Program-made: the position numbers and the translations under genes
NCBI RefSeq assembly: GCF_946479755.1
Contig: NZ_CAMLHC010000001.1
Span: 682,001-746,000 of the forward strand
DNA: 64,000 nt
Direction: 5' to 3'
From: an uncultured Chitinophaga sp.
GTDB lineage: Bacteria; Bacteroidota; Bacteroidia; Chitinophagales; Chitinophagaceae
The notes under the pieces: generated by a model
Told to the model about the DNA's origin: nothing
Database searches by the model: none
Seen by the model: the letters and a program-made list of their open reading frames with translations, nothing else
Shown here: positions 49,050 through 58,304 of the stretch, one piece after another
Layout: each line of letters starts with the position of its first letter
Numbering within the stretch: the stretch's first letter is position 1

Positions 49050-52000
49050 TCAGAATTGCAGGTTCATGCCCAGGGTGAGTACACGTTGCTGCGGATAGTA
49101 TTTACCGTTACCCGCCGCGTTGGTGTCGTCGTTAGTGGGCATTTCCGGGTCAATGAATTTCAGGTTGTCGAATGTGAGCAGGTTCTGTGCGGAGAAATAG
49201 AACCGCACCTGTTCAATACCGGCTTTAGACCGCATCGGTCTGGGCAGGGAGTAGCCCAGTTCCACGGTTTTCAACCGGAGATAAGACGCGTCTTTCAGCC
49301 AGAAGGAGGATACGCCTTTGTTGTTGTCGAGGCCATTGGCGACGGTAGACGGATATTTGCCCGGTACCCATTCGCTCTGCGGGTTGTACGGATCTTTGCG
49401 GTGCCAGCGGTCGGTGAAGTAGGCAAAGGCGTTGGAGCCATTGCTGAACGGGTCTCTCATGGCGCCATCTATGAGGATGTTGTAGTTGGCGGCGCCCTGG
49501 AACAGCATGGAGAGACTGAAACCTTTCCAGGTGGCGGCCAGATTGAGGCCGTAGAATAATTCCGGGGTGTTGCCGCGGCCGATTACTTTACGGTCGTTGC
49601 CGTCGATGATACCGTCGCCGTTGAGATCTTCATATTTGAGATCGCCGGGCTTGAGGGTGGTATTGCCTTTGCGGTCCTGGATGGCCCAGCCGGCAATCTC
49701 TTCCTGGCTCTGGAACTGACCGATGGCATTGTAACCCCAGATCATGTTGCTCCACCTGTCGTTGTTATTGTCTTTCCAGTTGGCGAAGGCGTTGGTGGAG
49801 CTGGCGCGTTCCTGGTACAGATTACGTGTGCGCGTCCAGGTGATATTGGGTGATACGTTCAGTACCACGTCGCCGATTTTTTTATTGTAGCCCAGTACCA
49901 GCTCGAAGCCCTGTGTGCGGTCGCTGTTCAGGTTTTCGGCCGGCAGTCCGGCGCCATAAGTGCCGGGAAGGGAAAGCACTCTTTGTGCGAACAGGCCGGT
50001 ACGTTTGCGGGAGAAGAAATCCAGTTCTACGGTGAACATATTCTGCAGGAACCCTGCTTCAAACCCGATATTGGCGGTGGTGGCGTTGAACCAGGTGATA
50101 AGCGGGTTGGGCAGCCCGGAAGGGGTCAGTCCACCTACGATATTTTTACCGAAGATGTAGCCGCCATCCGGATAGCGGTAGCCGGTAAGGTATTGGAACG
50201 GGTCGGCGGAGCCGTCGTCGCCCATCTGGCCCCAGGAGCCCCTGATCTTGAGGTTATTGACCAGGCGGGTCATATGCTGGAAGAAAGCCTCATCGCTCAT
50301 TCTCCATCCGGCTGATACGGTAGGGAAGAAACCCCAGCGGTGATCGGGCGCCAGTTTATAGGAGCCGTCGTATCGGAAGCCCAGTTCCAGCAGGTAGCGG
50401 TCTTTATAATCGTAGTTCACCCTTCCTACATAGCCCATGTAAGCGGCTTCGCTGGCTTTACCGTTGTTGTTTTTGTTGGTGTTGGCGCCGGCAAAAAGCT
50501 GGTCCAGCGCGTCCAGCATAAATTCGCGGTAAGCTTCGAACTGGCTGCCGGTTGTTTGCCGTTGTTCAAACAGGAGCAAGCCTTTGAGGTGATGGTCGTG
50601 CGCCAGCGTTTTGGTATAGTTGAGTGACAGCTGCATCAGGGTGTTTTCTTCCTGCACTTCATCCTGCCGCAGGTTAGTAGGTGCGTTACCGATATAGCCG
50701 ACATCGTATTTATTCGTAGCGGCGTTATAGTTATACAGGTTAAATTGTTTTACCCATTTTTTGTTGTTGGCGGTGCCGGACTGGTAGGAGTAGAGGGCTT
50801 TTGCGCTCAGGCCGTCCACGAAGGGAACATCGTAGGTAAGGGATGCGATGCCGCTCAGGTATTTGTATTTCTGAGCGGAATATCCTGAATAGTCACTGTT
50901 CATGGAAGCCAGCACGTTATGGCTGAAGTTGGTTATGGCATAGTAGTCCGGGTTGCCGTTGGCATACAGCGGGTAGGTAGGATAGGCGCGTTGCACCTGG
51001 TCCATCAGCGTTACGGTTTCGGCGGCGGGGTAGTGGCGGTTTTCGAGGCGGCCGCCCAGGTTGAGTTCTGCGGTGAGCCGTTTGTTGATTTTAGTGCTGA
51101 TGTTGCTGCGGAAGTTGTAGCGGTTGAAACGGGTATCGCCGCTTTTCCACATACCTTGCTGGTTGAGATATCCGAGGGAGAAGAAGTAGCGGGTGGATTC
51201 CGTGCCGCCGGTGACGTTTACGTTATGGTACTGCTGCGGTGTGTTTTTACGGATAGCGGCATTGTACCAGTCGGTGCTTTCGTAGCCGGGCTGGCTTTCA
51301 CGGTATTTTTGTACTTTATCGGCGCCGTATACGGGCGCGAGGCCCTGGTTGAGCTGCGATTCGTCTGTCAGCTCCGCGAATTCAGCGGCGTTGACATAAC
51401 GGGGATAGCGGGTATTGCTCTGGAGGCCGAAGTAGGTGTTGTAGGTGATTTTCGGTCTGGACACGTTTCCCCGTTTGGTGGTGACCAGCACTACGCCGTT
51501 GGCGGCTTTGATGCCATATACCGCGGCGGCGGCGTCTTTGAGGATAGAGATGCTTTCTATCTCAGAAGGATCGAGTTGTTCGAAGGTGGAGGGTACGCCG
51601 TCCACGATGACGAGGGCCGCGCCGAAGCCTCTGATATCGATGCGCGAGCCGTCTTTGCCGGGTTCGCCACTGTTCTGTACGGCGCGGATGCCCGGGAGCC
51701 TGCCGGCGAGGGCGTTGCTGACGTTGGTGACAGGGGATTTGGCGATTTCCTGTCCTTTTACGGAGGCGACGGATCCGGTGATGTTCACTTTTTTCTGTGT
51801 GCCGTAGCCTACTACCACCACCTGGTTGAGATCACTGATGGCCTGTGTGAGGGTAACCTGGAGGGTGGTCTGGCTGCCCACAACGATTTCACGGGGCGTG
51901 TAGCCAACGAGGGAGAACATGAGTACGTCTGTTTCGCGGACTTCCAGTGTAAACGTTCCGTTTTCGTCAGTATGCGCGCCTCGCTGAGTGCCTTTGATAC

Positions 52001-52388
52001 CGACGCTGACGTAGGCCAGCGGGGTCCCTTTATCGTCGGTCACGCGGCCGCTGATCGTGTTCACCACGGCAGCGGGTACCGGGTTGCCCGGAGCGGCTTT
52101 GCGGGTCACGATCACGGTGTTGTCGACGATCTCGTAGGAGAGGGGCTGCTGACTGAGGGCCGCTTTCATCACCTGGTCGATAGTGCCGCGGGAGATGTTG
52201 AGGTTGACCGGTTTGGTACCGGCCAGCCATTCGTCGCGGTACACAAAAGTGTAGTGGCTTTGTTGCTCTATCAGCGCGAAGATGCTTTCGAGCGGTTTGT
52301 TTTTTACCGATACGGTGAGCTGTTGCGCAGATACACCGGCGGATACATTGATGCAGAATAGTGTGAGCAGTAAGGTGGTTAGCTTCAT
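49050..52388 (-). CDS. SusC/RagA TonB-dependent receptor with STN domain
   Basis: A 1112-residue receptor from the ATG at 52388, which gives a signal peptide MKLTTLLLTLFCINVSAGVSAQ; the longer frame does not. An STN domain follows (LTVSVKNKPLESIFALIEQQSHYTFVYRDEW in parts), the module that signals to FecR. Then come a carboxypeptidase-like domain (ISGRVTDDKGTPLAYVSVGI), the plug with VVVGYGTQKKVNITGSVASV and KDAAAAVYGIKAANGVVLVTTKRG, and the barrel ending VLTLGMNLQF. The SusC signature reads AAVYGIKAANG rather than ASIYGARGANG. It is fourth from the promoter in the order sigma, FecR, SusC, SusD, DUF3823. Confidence 0.95.
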   Translation of the reverse strand: MKLTTLLLTLFCINVSAGVSAQQLTVSVKNKPLESIFALIEQQSHYTFVYRDEWLAGTKPVNLNISRGTIDQVMKAALSQQPLSYEIVDNTVIVTRKAAPGNPVPAAVVNTISGRVTDDKGTPLAYVSVGIKGTQRGAHTDENGTFTLEVRETDVLMFSLVGYTPREIVVGSQTTLQVTLTQAISDLNQVVVVGYGTQKKVNITGSVASVKGQEIAKSPVTNVSNALAGRLPGIRAVQNSGEPGKDGSRIDIRGFGAALVIVDGVPSTFEQLDPSEIESISILKDAAAAVYGIKAANGVVLVTTKRGNVSRPKITYNTYFGLQSNTRYPRYVNAAEFAELTDESQLNQGLAPVYGADKVQKYRESQPGYESTDWYNAAIRKNTPQQYHNVNVTGGTESTRYFFSLGYLNQQGMWKSGDTRFNRYNFRSNISTKINKRLTAELNLGGRLENRHYPAAETVTLMDQVQRAYPTYPLYANGNPDYYAITNFSHNVLASMNSDYSGYSAQKYKYLSGIASLTYDVPFVDGLSAKALYSYQSGTANNKKWVKQFNLYNYNAATNKYDVGYIGNAPTNLRQDEVQEENTLMQLSLNYTKTLAHDHHLKGLLLFEQRQTTGSQFEAYREFMLDALDQLFAGANTNKNNNGKASEAAYMGYVGRVNYDYKDRYLLELGFRYDGSYKLAPDHRWGFFPTVSAGWRMSDEAFFQHMTRLVNNLKIRGSWGQMGDDGSADPFQYLTGYRYPDGGYIFGKNIVGGLTPSGLPNPLITWFNATTANIGFEAGFLQNMFTVELDFFSRKRTGLFAQRVLSLPGTYGAGLPAENLNSDRTQGFELVLGYNKKIGDVVLNVSPNITWTRTRNLYQERASSTNAFANWKDNNNDRWSNMIWGYNAIGQFQSQEEIAGWAIQDRKGNTTLKPGDLKYEDLNGDGIIDGNDRKVIGRGNTPELFYGLNLAATWKGFSLSMLFQGAANYNILIDGAMRDPFSNGSNAFAYFTDRWHRKDPYNPQSEWVPGKYPSTVANGLDNNKGVSSFWLKDASYLRLKTVELGYSLPRPMRSKAGIEQVRFYFSAQNLLTFDNLKFIDPEMPTNDDTNAAGNGKYYPQQRVLTLGMNLQF

Positions 52389-52734
52389 AACCCTGATGAC
52401 TTTATTACGGAGGCAACAGCCCTTGGGCGTTGTTGCCTGTCGCCTTCCGGGGCGACCGGTGAACAAAAACCGTGTTACGGGCACGGTTTTAACATAACAA
52501 TCCAATTGCATAGATTTGCAGTGTTTGGGTTTAGAGATCAATAATCTTAGTCGGATATTGTTTTGCAGTAGCCCGGACATTTAGCCAGGGGCGGTTCCAA
52601 GCGCTCCTGGTTTTTTATGGGCTACCCTGTGGCGCGGTGCGTGCCGCGCATTTTTCATAACGTTGATGATTTTGGTTAATAATGACTGGTCATACCGTAT
52701 TTTTTAAAGGTGAATAAATGCCGGCGAATGGAAT
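52389..52734 (-). promoter_or_regulatory. fecR-susC intergenic leader with two hairpins
   Basis: No gene lies in these 346 bp. On the minus strand, AAAACCGTG and CACGGTTTT (52490-52466) form a 9-bp stem followed by T, like an intrinsic terminator. Nearer the start codon AGGCAACA and TGTTGCCT (52438-52411) enclose a smaller GCC/GGC stem, ending about 23 nt before the ATG. This arrangement could attenuate susC relative to fecR. I found no exact TAnnTTTG for this strand. Confidence 0.5.
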
Positions 52735-53901
52735 TCAGGATGAGGGAAATACGAGGAGCCTGCCCGCTTCCTGCTTGCAGCGGATGCCGCTGAGTTCCAG
52801 GATGCGGATAACGCCTGACAGTTTCATGTTTCGTGGTACCTTGCCCGTTATATGTCCCTGCGGGATGCTTCCCTGGTAGACGATATCGATGTTGTACCAG
52901 CGGCTGATCTGTCGCAGCACCATGGGGATATTGTTGCCCGAGAAGCGGAACTGGCCGTCTTTCCAGGCGGTGGCGAGGGCTGTTTCCGTTTCTTCGACGG
53001 AGATGCGGCCGTTTTCATTGTTCACTACCGCCTGCTGGCCCGGGGCGAGTGTTTTCGTTGTTGTTCCCTGTTGTACTTTTACGGCGCCGTTCAGGAGCGT
53101 GGTCTGGACGCCGGTTTCGTCGGCATAACCCATGATGTTGAAGCTGGTGCCCAGTACCGCTATTTCTGTGTTGCGTACTTTCACACGGAAAGGACGGGCG
53201 GCACTGGCCGCCACTTCAAAGTAACCTTCACCGTTCAGTTCCACGCTTCTTTCCCTGTTGCTGAAAGCGACGGGATACTTCAGCGAACTGGCAGCGTTTA
53301 GCCATACCCGTGAACCATCCGGGAGAATGAGTTTATACTGCCCGCCTTTGGGAACGGACATGATGTTATACAATGTGTCTGTGAGGGCGCCGGAATGCTC
53401 ATCCACATAGAGAATGGAGCCGTCTTCTTTTTTGACGATGCGTACGCCGCCCTGTTGCGCCAGTGCGCCGTTGCCGGCGCTGTCGAGCAGGATCTGGCGG
53501 CCGTTGCTTAAGGTGAGCACTGCCTTGTCTGATCCCGGTGCGGCGTCAGGCACCACGGTGGCCAGCTGCTGAGTTGGTGGTTTCGTTTGCCAGTGGTGCC
53601 GGCAGTAGCCGGCGGTAACAATGGCGGCTGTTACCGCGGCGGCAGCCCACCAGCGGCGCCGGCGCGATGGCGCGACCGTTGCCGTGTGACCCGGAAAACC
53701 TGTCCGGGCAGATATTTTATTCCATATCCTTCCTTCCTGTTCGGCCTCACTCGCGGCGAAGGATGCTGGTATCTCTACCGGTGCATCCTGGCCCGCGTTG
53801 TACCACGCGGCATATTCCTGCGCTTCTTCCGGCGTGATGGTGCCTTGCAGCCATTTCTCCGCCAGTGCTTCATACCGGCTTTGTTCCTTTTCCTGGCTCA
53901 T
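52735..53901 (-). CDS. FecR family anti-sigma factor
   Basis: A 388-residue protein: cytoplasmic N-terminal part (YEALAEKWLQGTITPEEAQEYAAWYN), one transmembrane helix at about 88-103 (WWAAAAVTAAIVTAGY), the FecR domain (LPDGSRVWLNAASSLKYPVAF, LNGEGYFEV, LLNGAVKVQQG) and a C-terminal DUF4974 domain (FSGNNIPMVLRQISRWYNIDIVYQG in parts). It receives the signal from the STN-containing SusC and controls the sigma factor encoded 117 bp upstream. Confidence 0.95.
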   Translation of the reverse strand: MSQEKEQSRYEALAEKWLQGTITPEEAQEYAAWYNAGQDAPVEIPASFAASEAEQEGRIWNKISARTGFPGHTATVAPSRRRRWWAAAAVTAAIVTAGYCRHHWQTKPPTQQLATVVPDAAPGSDKAVLTLSNGRQILLDSAGNGALAQQGGVRIVKKEDGSILYVDEHSGALTDTLYNIMSVPKGGQYKLILPDGSRVWLNAASSLKYPVAFSNRERSVELNGEGYFEVAASAARPFRVKVRNTEIAVLGTSFNIMGYADETGVQTTLLNGAVKVQQGTTTKTLAPGQQAVVNNENGRISVEETETALATAWKDGQFRFSGNNIPMVLRQISRWYNIDIVYQGSIPQGHITGKVPRNMKLSGVIRILELSGIRCKQEAGRLLVFPSS

Positions 53902-54018
53902 ACAAAAGAGGTCTTTTATATTAAGTCAATCGAAAAGAACAAATCCCCATATATTTCTAAAAAAAATTAAAAATTATCGGGAATTCAATAAAAAAAATTA
54001 ATAAATGGGAAAATTGTA

Positions 54019-54588
54019 TCAGGGAAGTGTGACGAATAGCAGCGCGGAGAGATGTTTCAGGCCGGTCTTCAGTGTCTTGACTGCCCGTGCGAGATTATGT
54101 TCCACCGCCTTTTCGGAGATGTTCATCTGTTGGGCGATTTCTTTATGGGAGAGGCCCATTTCGCGGCTCAACTGGTAGGTGAGCCGGCAACGTTCGGGTA
54201 AAGCGGCTACCAGCCCGGAGAGCAGGTCTTTCAGGTCTTCAAAACGCAGCCATTGTTCGGTGGAATGGTCTTCGGGCGATATATTTTCCATGGCATAGGA
54301 AGAGTAAGCCCTGGCTCTTTTTTTCTTTGCCTGCAGATTGATGACGCGGTACTTCATGGCCACCGCGAGATAGGCAGGCAGCGGCCCTGTGAGGGTGAGG
54401 GTCTCGCGGCGGTCCCATACATCTGAAAAAACATCCTGCACCAGTTCTTCCGCTTCCTCTAGGTTGTCCAGTTTATTGGCCGCCACGGAAAACAGCAGTT
54501 TCCAGTAACGCTTATAGATAGCGGTGAAAGCATTTTCGTCTCCTTCCCGGAGTAAATGTAACAGTTGTATGTCGGCCAGTTCCTGCAT
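54019..54588 (-). CDS. FecI-type ECF sigma factor
   Basis: A 189-residue sigma factor from the ATG at 54588; the longer frame upstream shows no homology. Region 2 is FTAIYKRYWKLLFSVAANKLDN and AEELVQDVFSDVWDRRETL; region 4 is ERCRLTYQLSREMGLSHKEIAQQMNISEKAVEHNLARAVKTL in parts. It heads the second SusCD locus and forms a three-part signalling set with FecR and the STN-type SusC. Confidence 0.93.
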   Translation of the reverse strand: MQELADIQLLHLLREGDENAFTAIYKRYWKLLFSVAANKLDNLEEAEELVQDVFSDVWDRRETLTLTGPLPAYLAVAMKYRVINLQAKKKRARAYSSYAMENISPEDHSTEQWLRFEDLKDLLSGLVAALPERCRLTYQLSREMGLSHKEIAQQMNISEKAVEHNLARAVKTLKTGLKHLSALLFVTLP

Positions 54589-54913
54589 ATCGTCTCGGCC
54601 GCCAAGGAAAATAAATTTCGGGAAATAACCAAATACGCATGTTATTTTATCTGTCTGCAGTGAAGACGCCGGCGGATTGTCCTCAACGCGGATACCCCGG
54701 GCAGAGGCCCGGGGCAATGTTTACATGCAATCCTTAATAATCAGGCAGCCTGCCGGATGTATAGCGTTGCAGGCAGCTGATTGTTCAATACCATCTCTTA
54801 ACCGGGATCTACACCTGCATCCCTTGTCTGCAGGAATCGTCACCCTGTATATTGATGCCACAAAATTTGTCTAATTTTGGATGATCATGGTAATCCAGTT
54901 TTAACTTAAATAG
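54589..54913. promoter_or_regulatory. Divergent region between sigma and MocR genes
   Basis: No gene is seen in these 325 bp. CCCCGGGC-AGAG-GCCCGGGG (54695-54714) is a perfect GC-only 8-bp hairpin without a T-run. A CCTGCA/TGCAGG repeat lies at 54814-54834. The promoter for the MocR gene is at 54852-54879. The hairpin could belong to the sigma gene leader or be a protein site. Confidence 0.45.
54852..54879 (+). promoter_or_regulatory. Promoter of second MocR gene
   Basis: TTG (54852-54854), 17 bp, then TAATTTTG (54872-54879) match the Bacteroidota consensus. The ATG at 54914 is 34 bp downstream. Confidence 0.65.
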
Positions 54914-56371
54914 ATGGTCCAGATGCTTAGACCCTGGAAAACGACATTAACACTTGATTTTAATAACCCTCATTTGTCGGTATACCGGCAGATAGCGGAT
55001 GGTATTGTCACGGAGATAAAGAAAGGAAGACTGAAACCCGGCACGCCACTACCGGGAACGCGTATACTGGCAGCGGATCTCGGCGTGAACCGGAAGACCG
55101 TCGTGCTGGCTTATGAAGAACTGACGGCGGAAGGCTGGCTGGAGACCGCGGATAAAAGCGGCACTTTTGTTTCCGCGGAATTGCCCGGCAGGAAAGCGCA
55201 GACGACGAAGAAAACAGCCGGCTTCACCTTTAATGATCATGAGCGGCTTAGTCCTATACCCCAGGAGGTGAATGCCAACCTGATCGTGTTTAACGACGGT
55301 TGGCCGGATGTGCGGCTGGCGCCGCTCGATGAACTGGCCAAAGCGTACAAGCGTATTTTCCAGCAGAAAGCGCGCTGGCGTATGCTGGGCTATGGCCATG
55401 AGCAAGGCGATGAAAGACTCAGGGCTGCCGTATCAGGCATGCTGTCGTTCAAGAGAGGGATGAATACCGACCCGCAGCAGATCTGTATCACCCGTGGCAG
55501 CCAGATGGCATTGTACCTGGCGGCGCACACGCTGCTGCAGCCGGGAGATACGGTAGCCATCGAATCGCCAGGCTATCTGCCGGCCAGGCAGACGTTTGTG
55601 AACGCAGGGGCCCGCATGGTGCATATCCCCGTGGATGAGAAAGGCCTGGTGACGGACATGCTGGAAGAAGTATGCCGCATTACGCCGCTGAAAGCAGTGT
55701 ATGTAACGCCGCATCACCAGTTCCCCACCGCCGTCAGCATGAAAGTGGAGCGGCGGCTTAAACTGCTGGAGCTGTCCAACCGCTACGGTTTTGCCATCAT
55801 TGAAGATGACTACGATCATGAATTCCATTTCAGCGCCAGGAGCCTGCTGCCGTTGGCAAGCCACGAAGGCGCCGGCAATGTGATTTACATCAGCTCCCTG
55901 AGTAAACTGGTAGCGCCGGCGGTGCGGATCGGTTATGTGACAGGGCCGCCGGCTTTTGTGGCAGCGCTGGCGCAGCTGAGAAGGCTGATTGACCGCCAGG
56001 GCGATCCTATCATGGAACTGGCCGTAGCCGGACTGATGGAAGATGGTATTATCAATCGTCATGCCCGGAGGGCATCCAATATCTATAAAGAAAGACGGGA
56101 GAAGATGGACCAACTGTTACACCATTATCTTGGTAAACAGGTGATCTTCCAGAAACCGGAGGGGGGACTGGCCTTCTGGGTGCAATTCGCCCAACCGACA
56201 GATACCGGTCAGCTGGCGGCGCGCCTGTTGAAGAAAGGTGTTTCCGTGATGGCGACAGAACTGTTCTGTTTTGATGGTAACCCGCTGAACGCACTGCGGT
56301 TGGGATACGCCTCGCTGACGCCTGCTGAACTGGAAGAAGGTATTCGTATACTCGCTACCGTAGTAAAGTAG
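54914..56371 (+). CDS. MocR/PdxR-type GntR regulator with aminotransferase domain
   Basis: A 485-residue MocR protein: GntR winged helix (YRQIADGIVTEIKKGRLKPGTPLPGTR in parts, LGVNRKTVVLAYEELTAEGWL) and an aminotransferase-like domain with EDDYDHEFHFSA and the PLP lysine in SSLSKLVAPAVRIGYV. It resembles the first MocR in the window but is not a close copy. No divergent target enzyme is adjacent: upstream is the SusCD sigma factor and downstream a convergent unknown gene, so its target is unclear. ATG at 54923 is an alternative start. Confidence 0.93.
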   Translation: MVQMLRPWKTTLTLDFNNPHLSVYRQIADGIVTEIKKGRLKPGTPLPGTRILAADLGVNRKTVVLAYEELTAEGWLETADKSGTFVSAELPGRKAQTTKKTAGFTFNDHERLSPIPQEVNANLIVFNDGWPDVRLAPLDELAKAYKRIFQQKARWRMLGYGHEQGDERLRAAVSGMLSFKRGMNTDPQQICITRGSQMALYLAAHTLLQPGDTVAIESPGYLPARQTFVNAGARMVHIPVDEKGLVTDMLEEVCRITPLKAVYVTPHHQFPTAVSMKVERRLKLLELSNRYGFAIIEDDYDHEFHFSARSLLPLASHEGAGNVIYISSLSKLVAPAVRIGYVTGPPAFVAALAQLRRLIDRQGDPIMELAVAGLMEDGIINRHARRASNIYKERREKMDQLLHHYLGKQVIFQKPEGGLAFWVQFAQPTDTGQLAARLLKKGVSVMATELFCFDGNPLNALRLGYASLTPAELEEGIRILATVVK

Positions 56372-56404
56372 TGTTTGTCTTTTTGCCGGATGTGAATTGC
56401 CGCA

Positions 56405-57031
56405 CTATTCCTCAATAATCATTGATTTCATCTTTGCCCATTGATAGGACACATAGCCACCGCTGCGGTCCTGGCTTTTATCCCGGGGGCTGTAATGATA
56501 TATTTTCCGGGTGTTGGTATCCCCGATAAATATAAAGGGGTGGTATGCTGCGGTACTGTTTACGCCTACCGCCATAAACGTATGATTGTCTAACCACACG
56601 GTTTCTTCAATCCAGGTGGATGCGCCCATGTAGGCGATAATGATGTGTGTATGGCCACTGGCTTTACCCAGCCGCAGGGCCTGGTCCACTTCGAGGGTGG
56701 CACGGTAGCGGCCCCCGGTTGTTTTCTCCAGCGATACCTGGTAGCTGTAGAAGTCCAGCCACTGCTTTCTGTCCGGCGAATAGGTGATCAACTTGCCGAA
56801 GGCATCGAAGTAAGCGGCTATCCCGGCGCCCCTGAGCGTATCCGGCGACTGCTGCCCGAAAGCTGTGGTATTGACGAATGCAAACGCTTCGGGACTGAAG
56901 TGTGGCGTGCTGGCCGCCCATTTGTGCATGGCGGAATCCTGCTGAAATACTTTACGATAATCGGCAGGCCGGGGTTGGGCCTGGGTGCTGTTATACAACA
57001 GCCAAAACAACGGAAGAAACATCCATTTCAT
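56405..57031 (-). CDS. Exported hypothetical protein
   Basis: A 208-residue protein with signal peptide MKWMFLPLFWLLYNSTQAQ. The mature part is beta-rich, with Gly, Tyr and Thr (LDFYSYQVSLEKTTGGRYRATLEV, HTHIIIAYMGASTWIEETVWL in parts). No family recognised. It is convergent with the MocR gene and divergent from the lipase gene. Confidence 0.7.
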   Translation of the reverse strand: MKWMFLPLFWLLYNSTQAQPRPADYRKVFQQDSAMHKWAASTPHFSPEAFAFVNTTAFGQQSPDTLRGAGIAAYFDAFGKLITYSPDRKQWLDFYSYQVSLEKTTGGRYRATLEVDQALRLGKASGHTHIIIAYMGASTWIEETVWLDNHTFMAVGVNSTAAYHPFIFIGDTNTRKIYHYSPRDKSQDRSGGYVSYQWAKMKSMIIEE

Positions 57032-57237
57032 ATTGGTAGCGAGTTACAGGTTTTTAAGGTACGATTTTTTGATTTGAAACAAGCCCAGGCTGTACCAAAT
57101 CAGAAAAATGTACGGTAAAAATCCTTACATTAGTAAGACGGAGATGGCCAAGACACCCCGACTGACATGAAGTTGATCAATGACCCCATTTTATCAGGAC
57201 CTCCGTGATTGTTTACCTCAAAAACCCTCAGCACCGC

Positions 57238-58248
57238 ATGGAATTACAAGAACGTATTTCGGCAGCGAGCATTATGCCTGCTCATGCCAAAACCGCTGTA
57301 TTATTATCTGCTGTTGCTTACAGTACGCATGTGAAGGCAGATCTGGAAAAACATCTGCCGGGCTGGAGCCTGGTATGGGAAGGATATGAAACGGTGGACG
57401 GCAATTTTGGTTTTATTGCCACAGATCCTACCGGCGAGTTTTACGGACTGGCTTTCAGAGGCTCGTTGCCGCCTACTGACATTTTCAGTGACTGGGATGC
57501 TTTTGCCAACTGGGTACTGGAAGACCTGGACGTGATCTCCCTCGCTACGTGGCATTATACCACCAATGGCACCGCCGGTATCAGCGCCGGCGCCAACAGG
57601 GCCTTTAATAATGCGGCCGGCATGAAAGACAAACTCCGCGTGGGGTCTGCCAATATTTATAATTTTCTGAAGACAAGAGTCGTCTCTCAAAACAAAAAAG
57701 TGATCATCACAGGACACAGTCTTGGTGGTAACATTGCCAATGTATATGCTTCTTATTTTGTGACGGCATTACAGCGGGAAGGTATCCGGTATGAAGGCAC
57801 CTATCTCTTTACTTTCGCGGCGCCGGCCGCGGGGGACACCGGTTTTGCCACTGACCTGGACAATAAGGTCCCCAACGCCTGGCACTATGAAAATGTAAAT
57901 GATATTATTCCCAAGTTCCCCGTGGTATCTACCATGATCATGGCGTCGTTGCTGTATCTCCCATCTCCATCGTCAGAAGAAATTATTATCACCTATGATG
58001 GTTACCAGATGAGCCTGCGCGACGGCTATCTGTTGCTGACAGGGTTGTTGTACAGCCTGGGCTACATGCAGCAGGCGTTGCATTATGTATTGTTCAACTC
58101 CACACTGGATGCCCGGTACCGCAACAACACCCTGACTGATTATTTCAGTCAGATGGGGGCACAACATGCACTGGCACAATACACGCGTTACCTCGGTGTG
58201 GACGTGAGTGCTGCCCTGCTGGCGCGCAGCAGCATGGTGCCGTTGTGA
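57238..58248 (+). CDS. Class 3 lipase family protein
   Basis: A 336-residue alpha/beta hydrolase. The nucleophile elbow is GHSLGG in VIITGHSLGGNIANVYASYF, preceded by LAFRGSLPPTDIFSDW (the oxyanion-side RG motif), and followed by the acid region FAAPAAGDTGFA and NVNDIIPKFP as in fungal-type lipase 3 proteins. No signal peptide, so it is probably cytoplasmic or a non-classical export. The ATG at 57238 is chosen over GTG at 57205. It ends 56 bp before namZ on the same strand. Confidence 0.88.
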   Translation: MELQERISAASIMPAHAKTAVLLSAVAYSTHVKADLEKHLPGWSLVWEGYETVDGNFGFIATDPTGEFYGLAFRGSLPPTDIFSDWDAFANWVLEDLDVISLATWHYTTNGTAGISAGANRAFNNAAGMKDKLRVGSANIYNFLKTRVVSQNKKVIITGHSLGGNIANVYASYFVTALQREGIRYEGTYLFTFAAPAAGDTGFATDLDNKVPNAWHYENVNDIIPKFPVVSTMIMASLLYLPSPSSEEIIITYDGYQMSLRDGYLLLTGLLYSLGYMQQALHYVLFNSTLDARYRNNTLTDYFSQMGAQHALAQYTRYLGVDVSAALLARSSMVPL

Positions 58249-58304
58249 TATACAGGATATACCGGTTAATGTCTATATTTACGGGTATATCTATCTTTAA
58301 GCTT

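Noticed and set aside
50919..52361. 480-residue open frame on the plus strand opposite susC
   Set aside because: It is the mirror of the receptor coding sequence, with Gly/Val/Phe-biased composition and no domain; codon structure follows the minus-strand gene.
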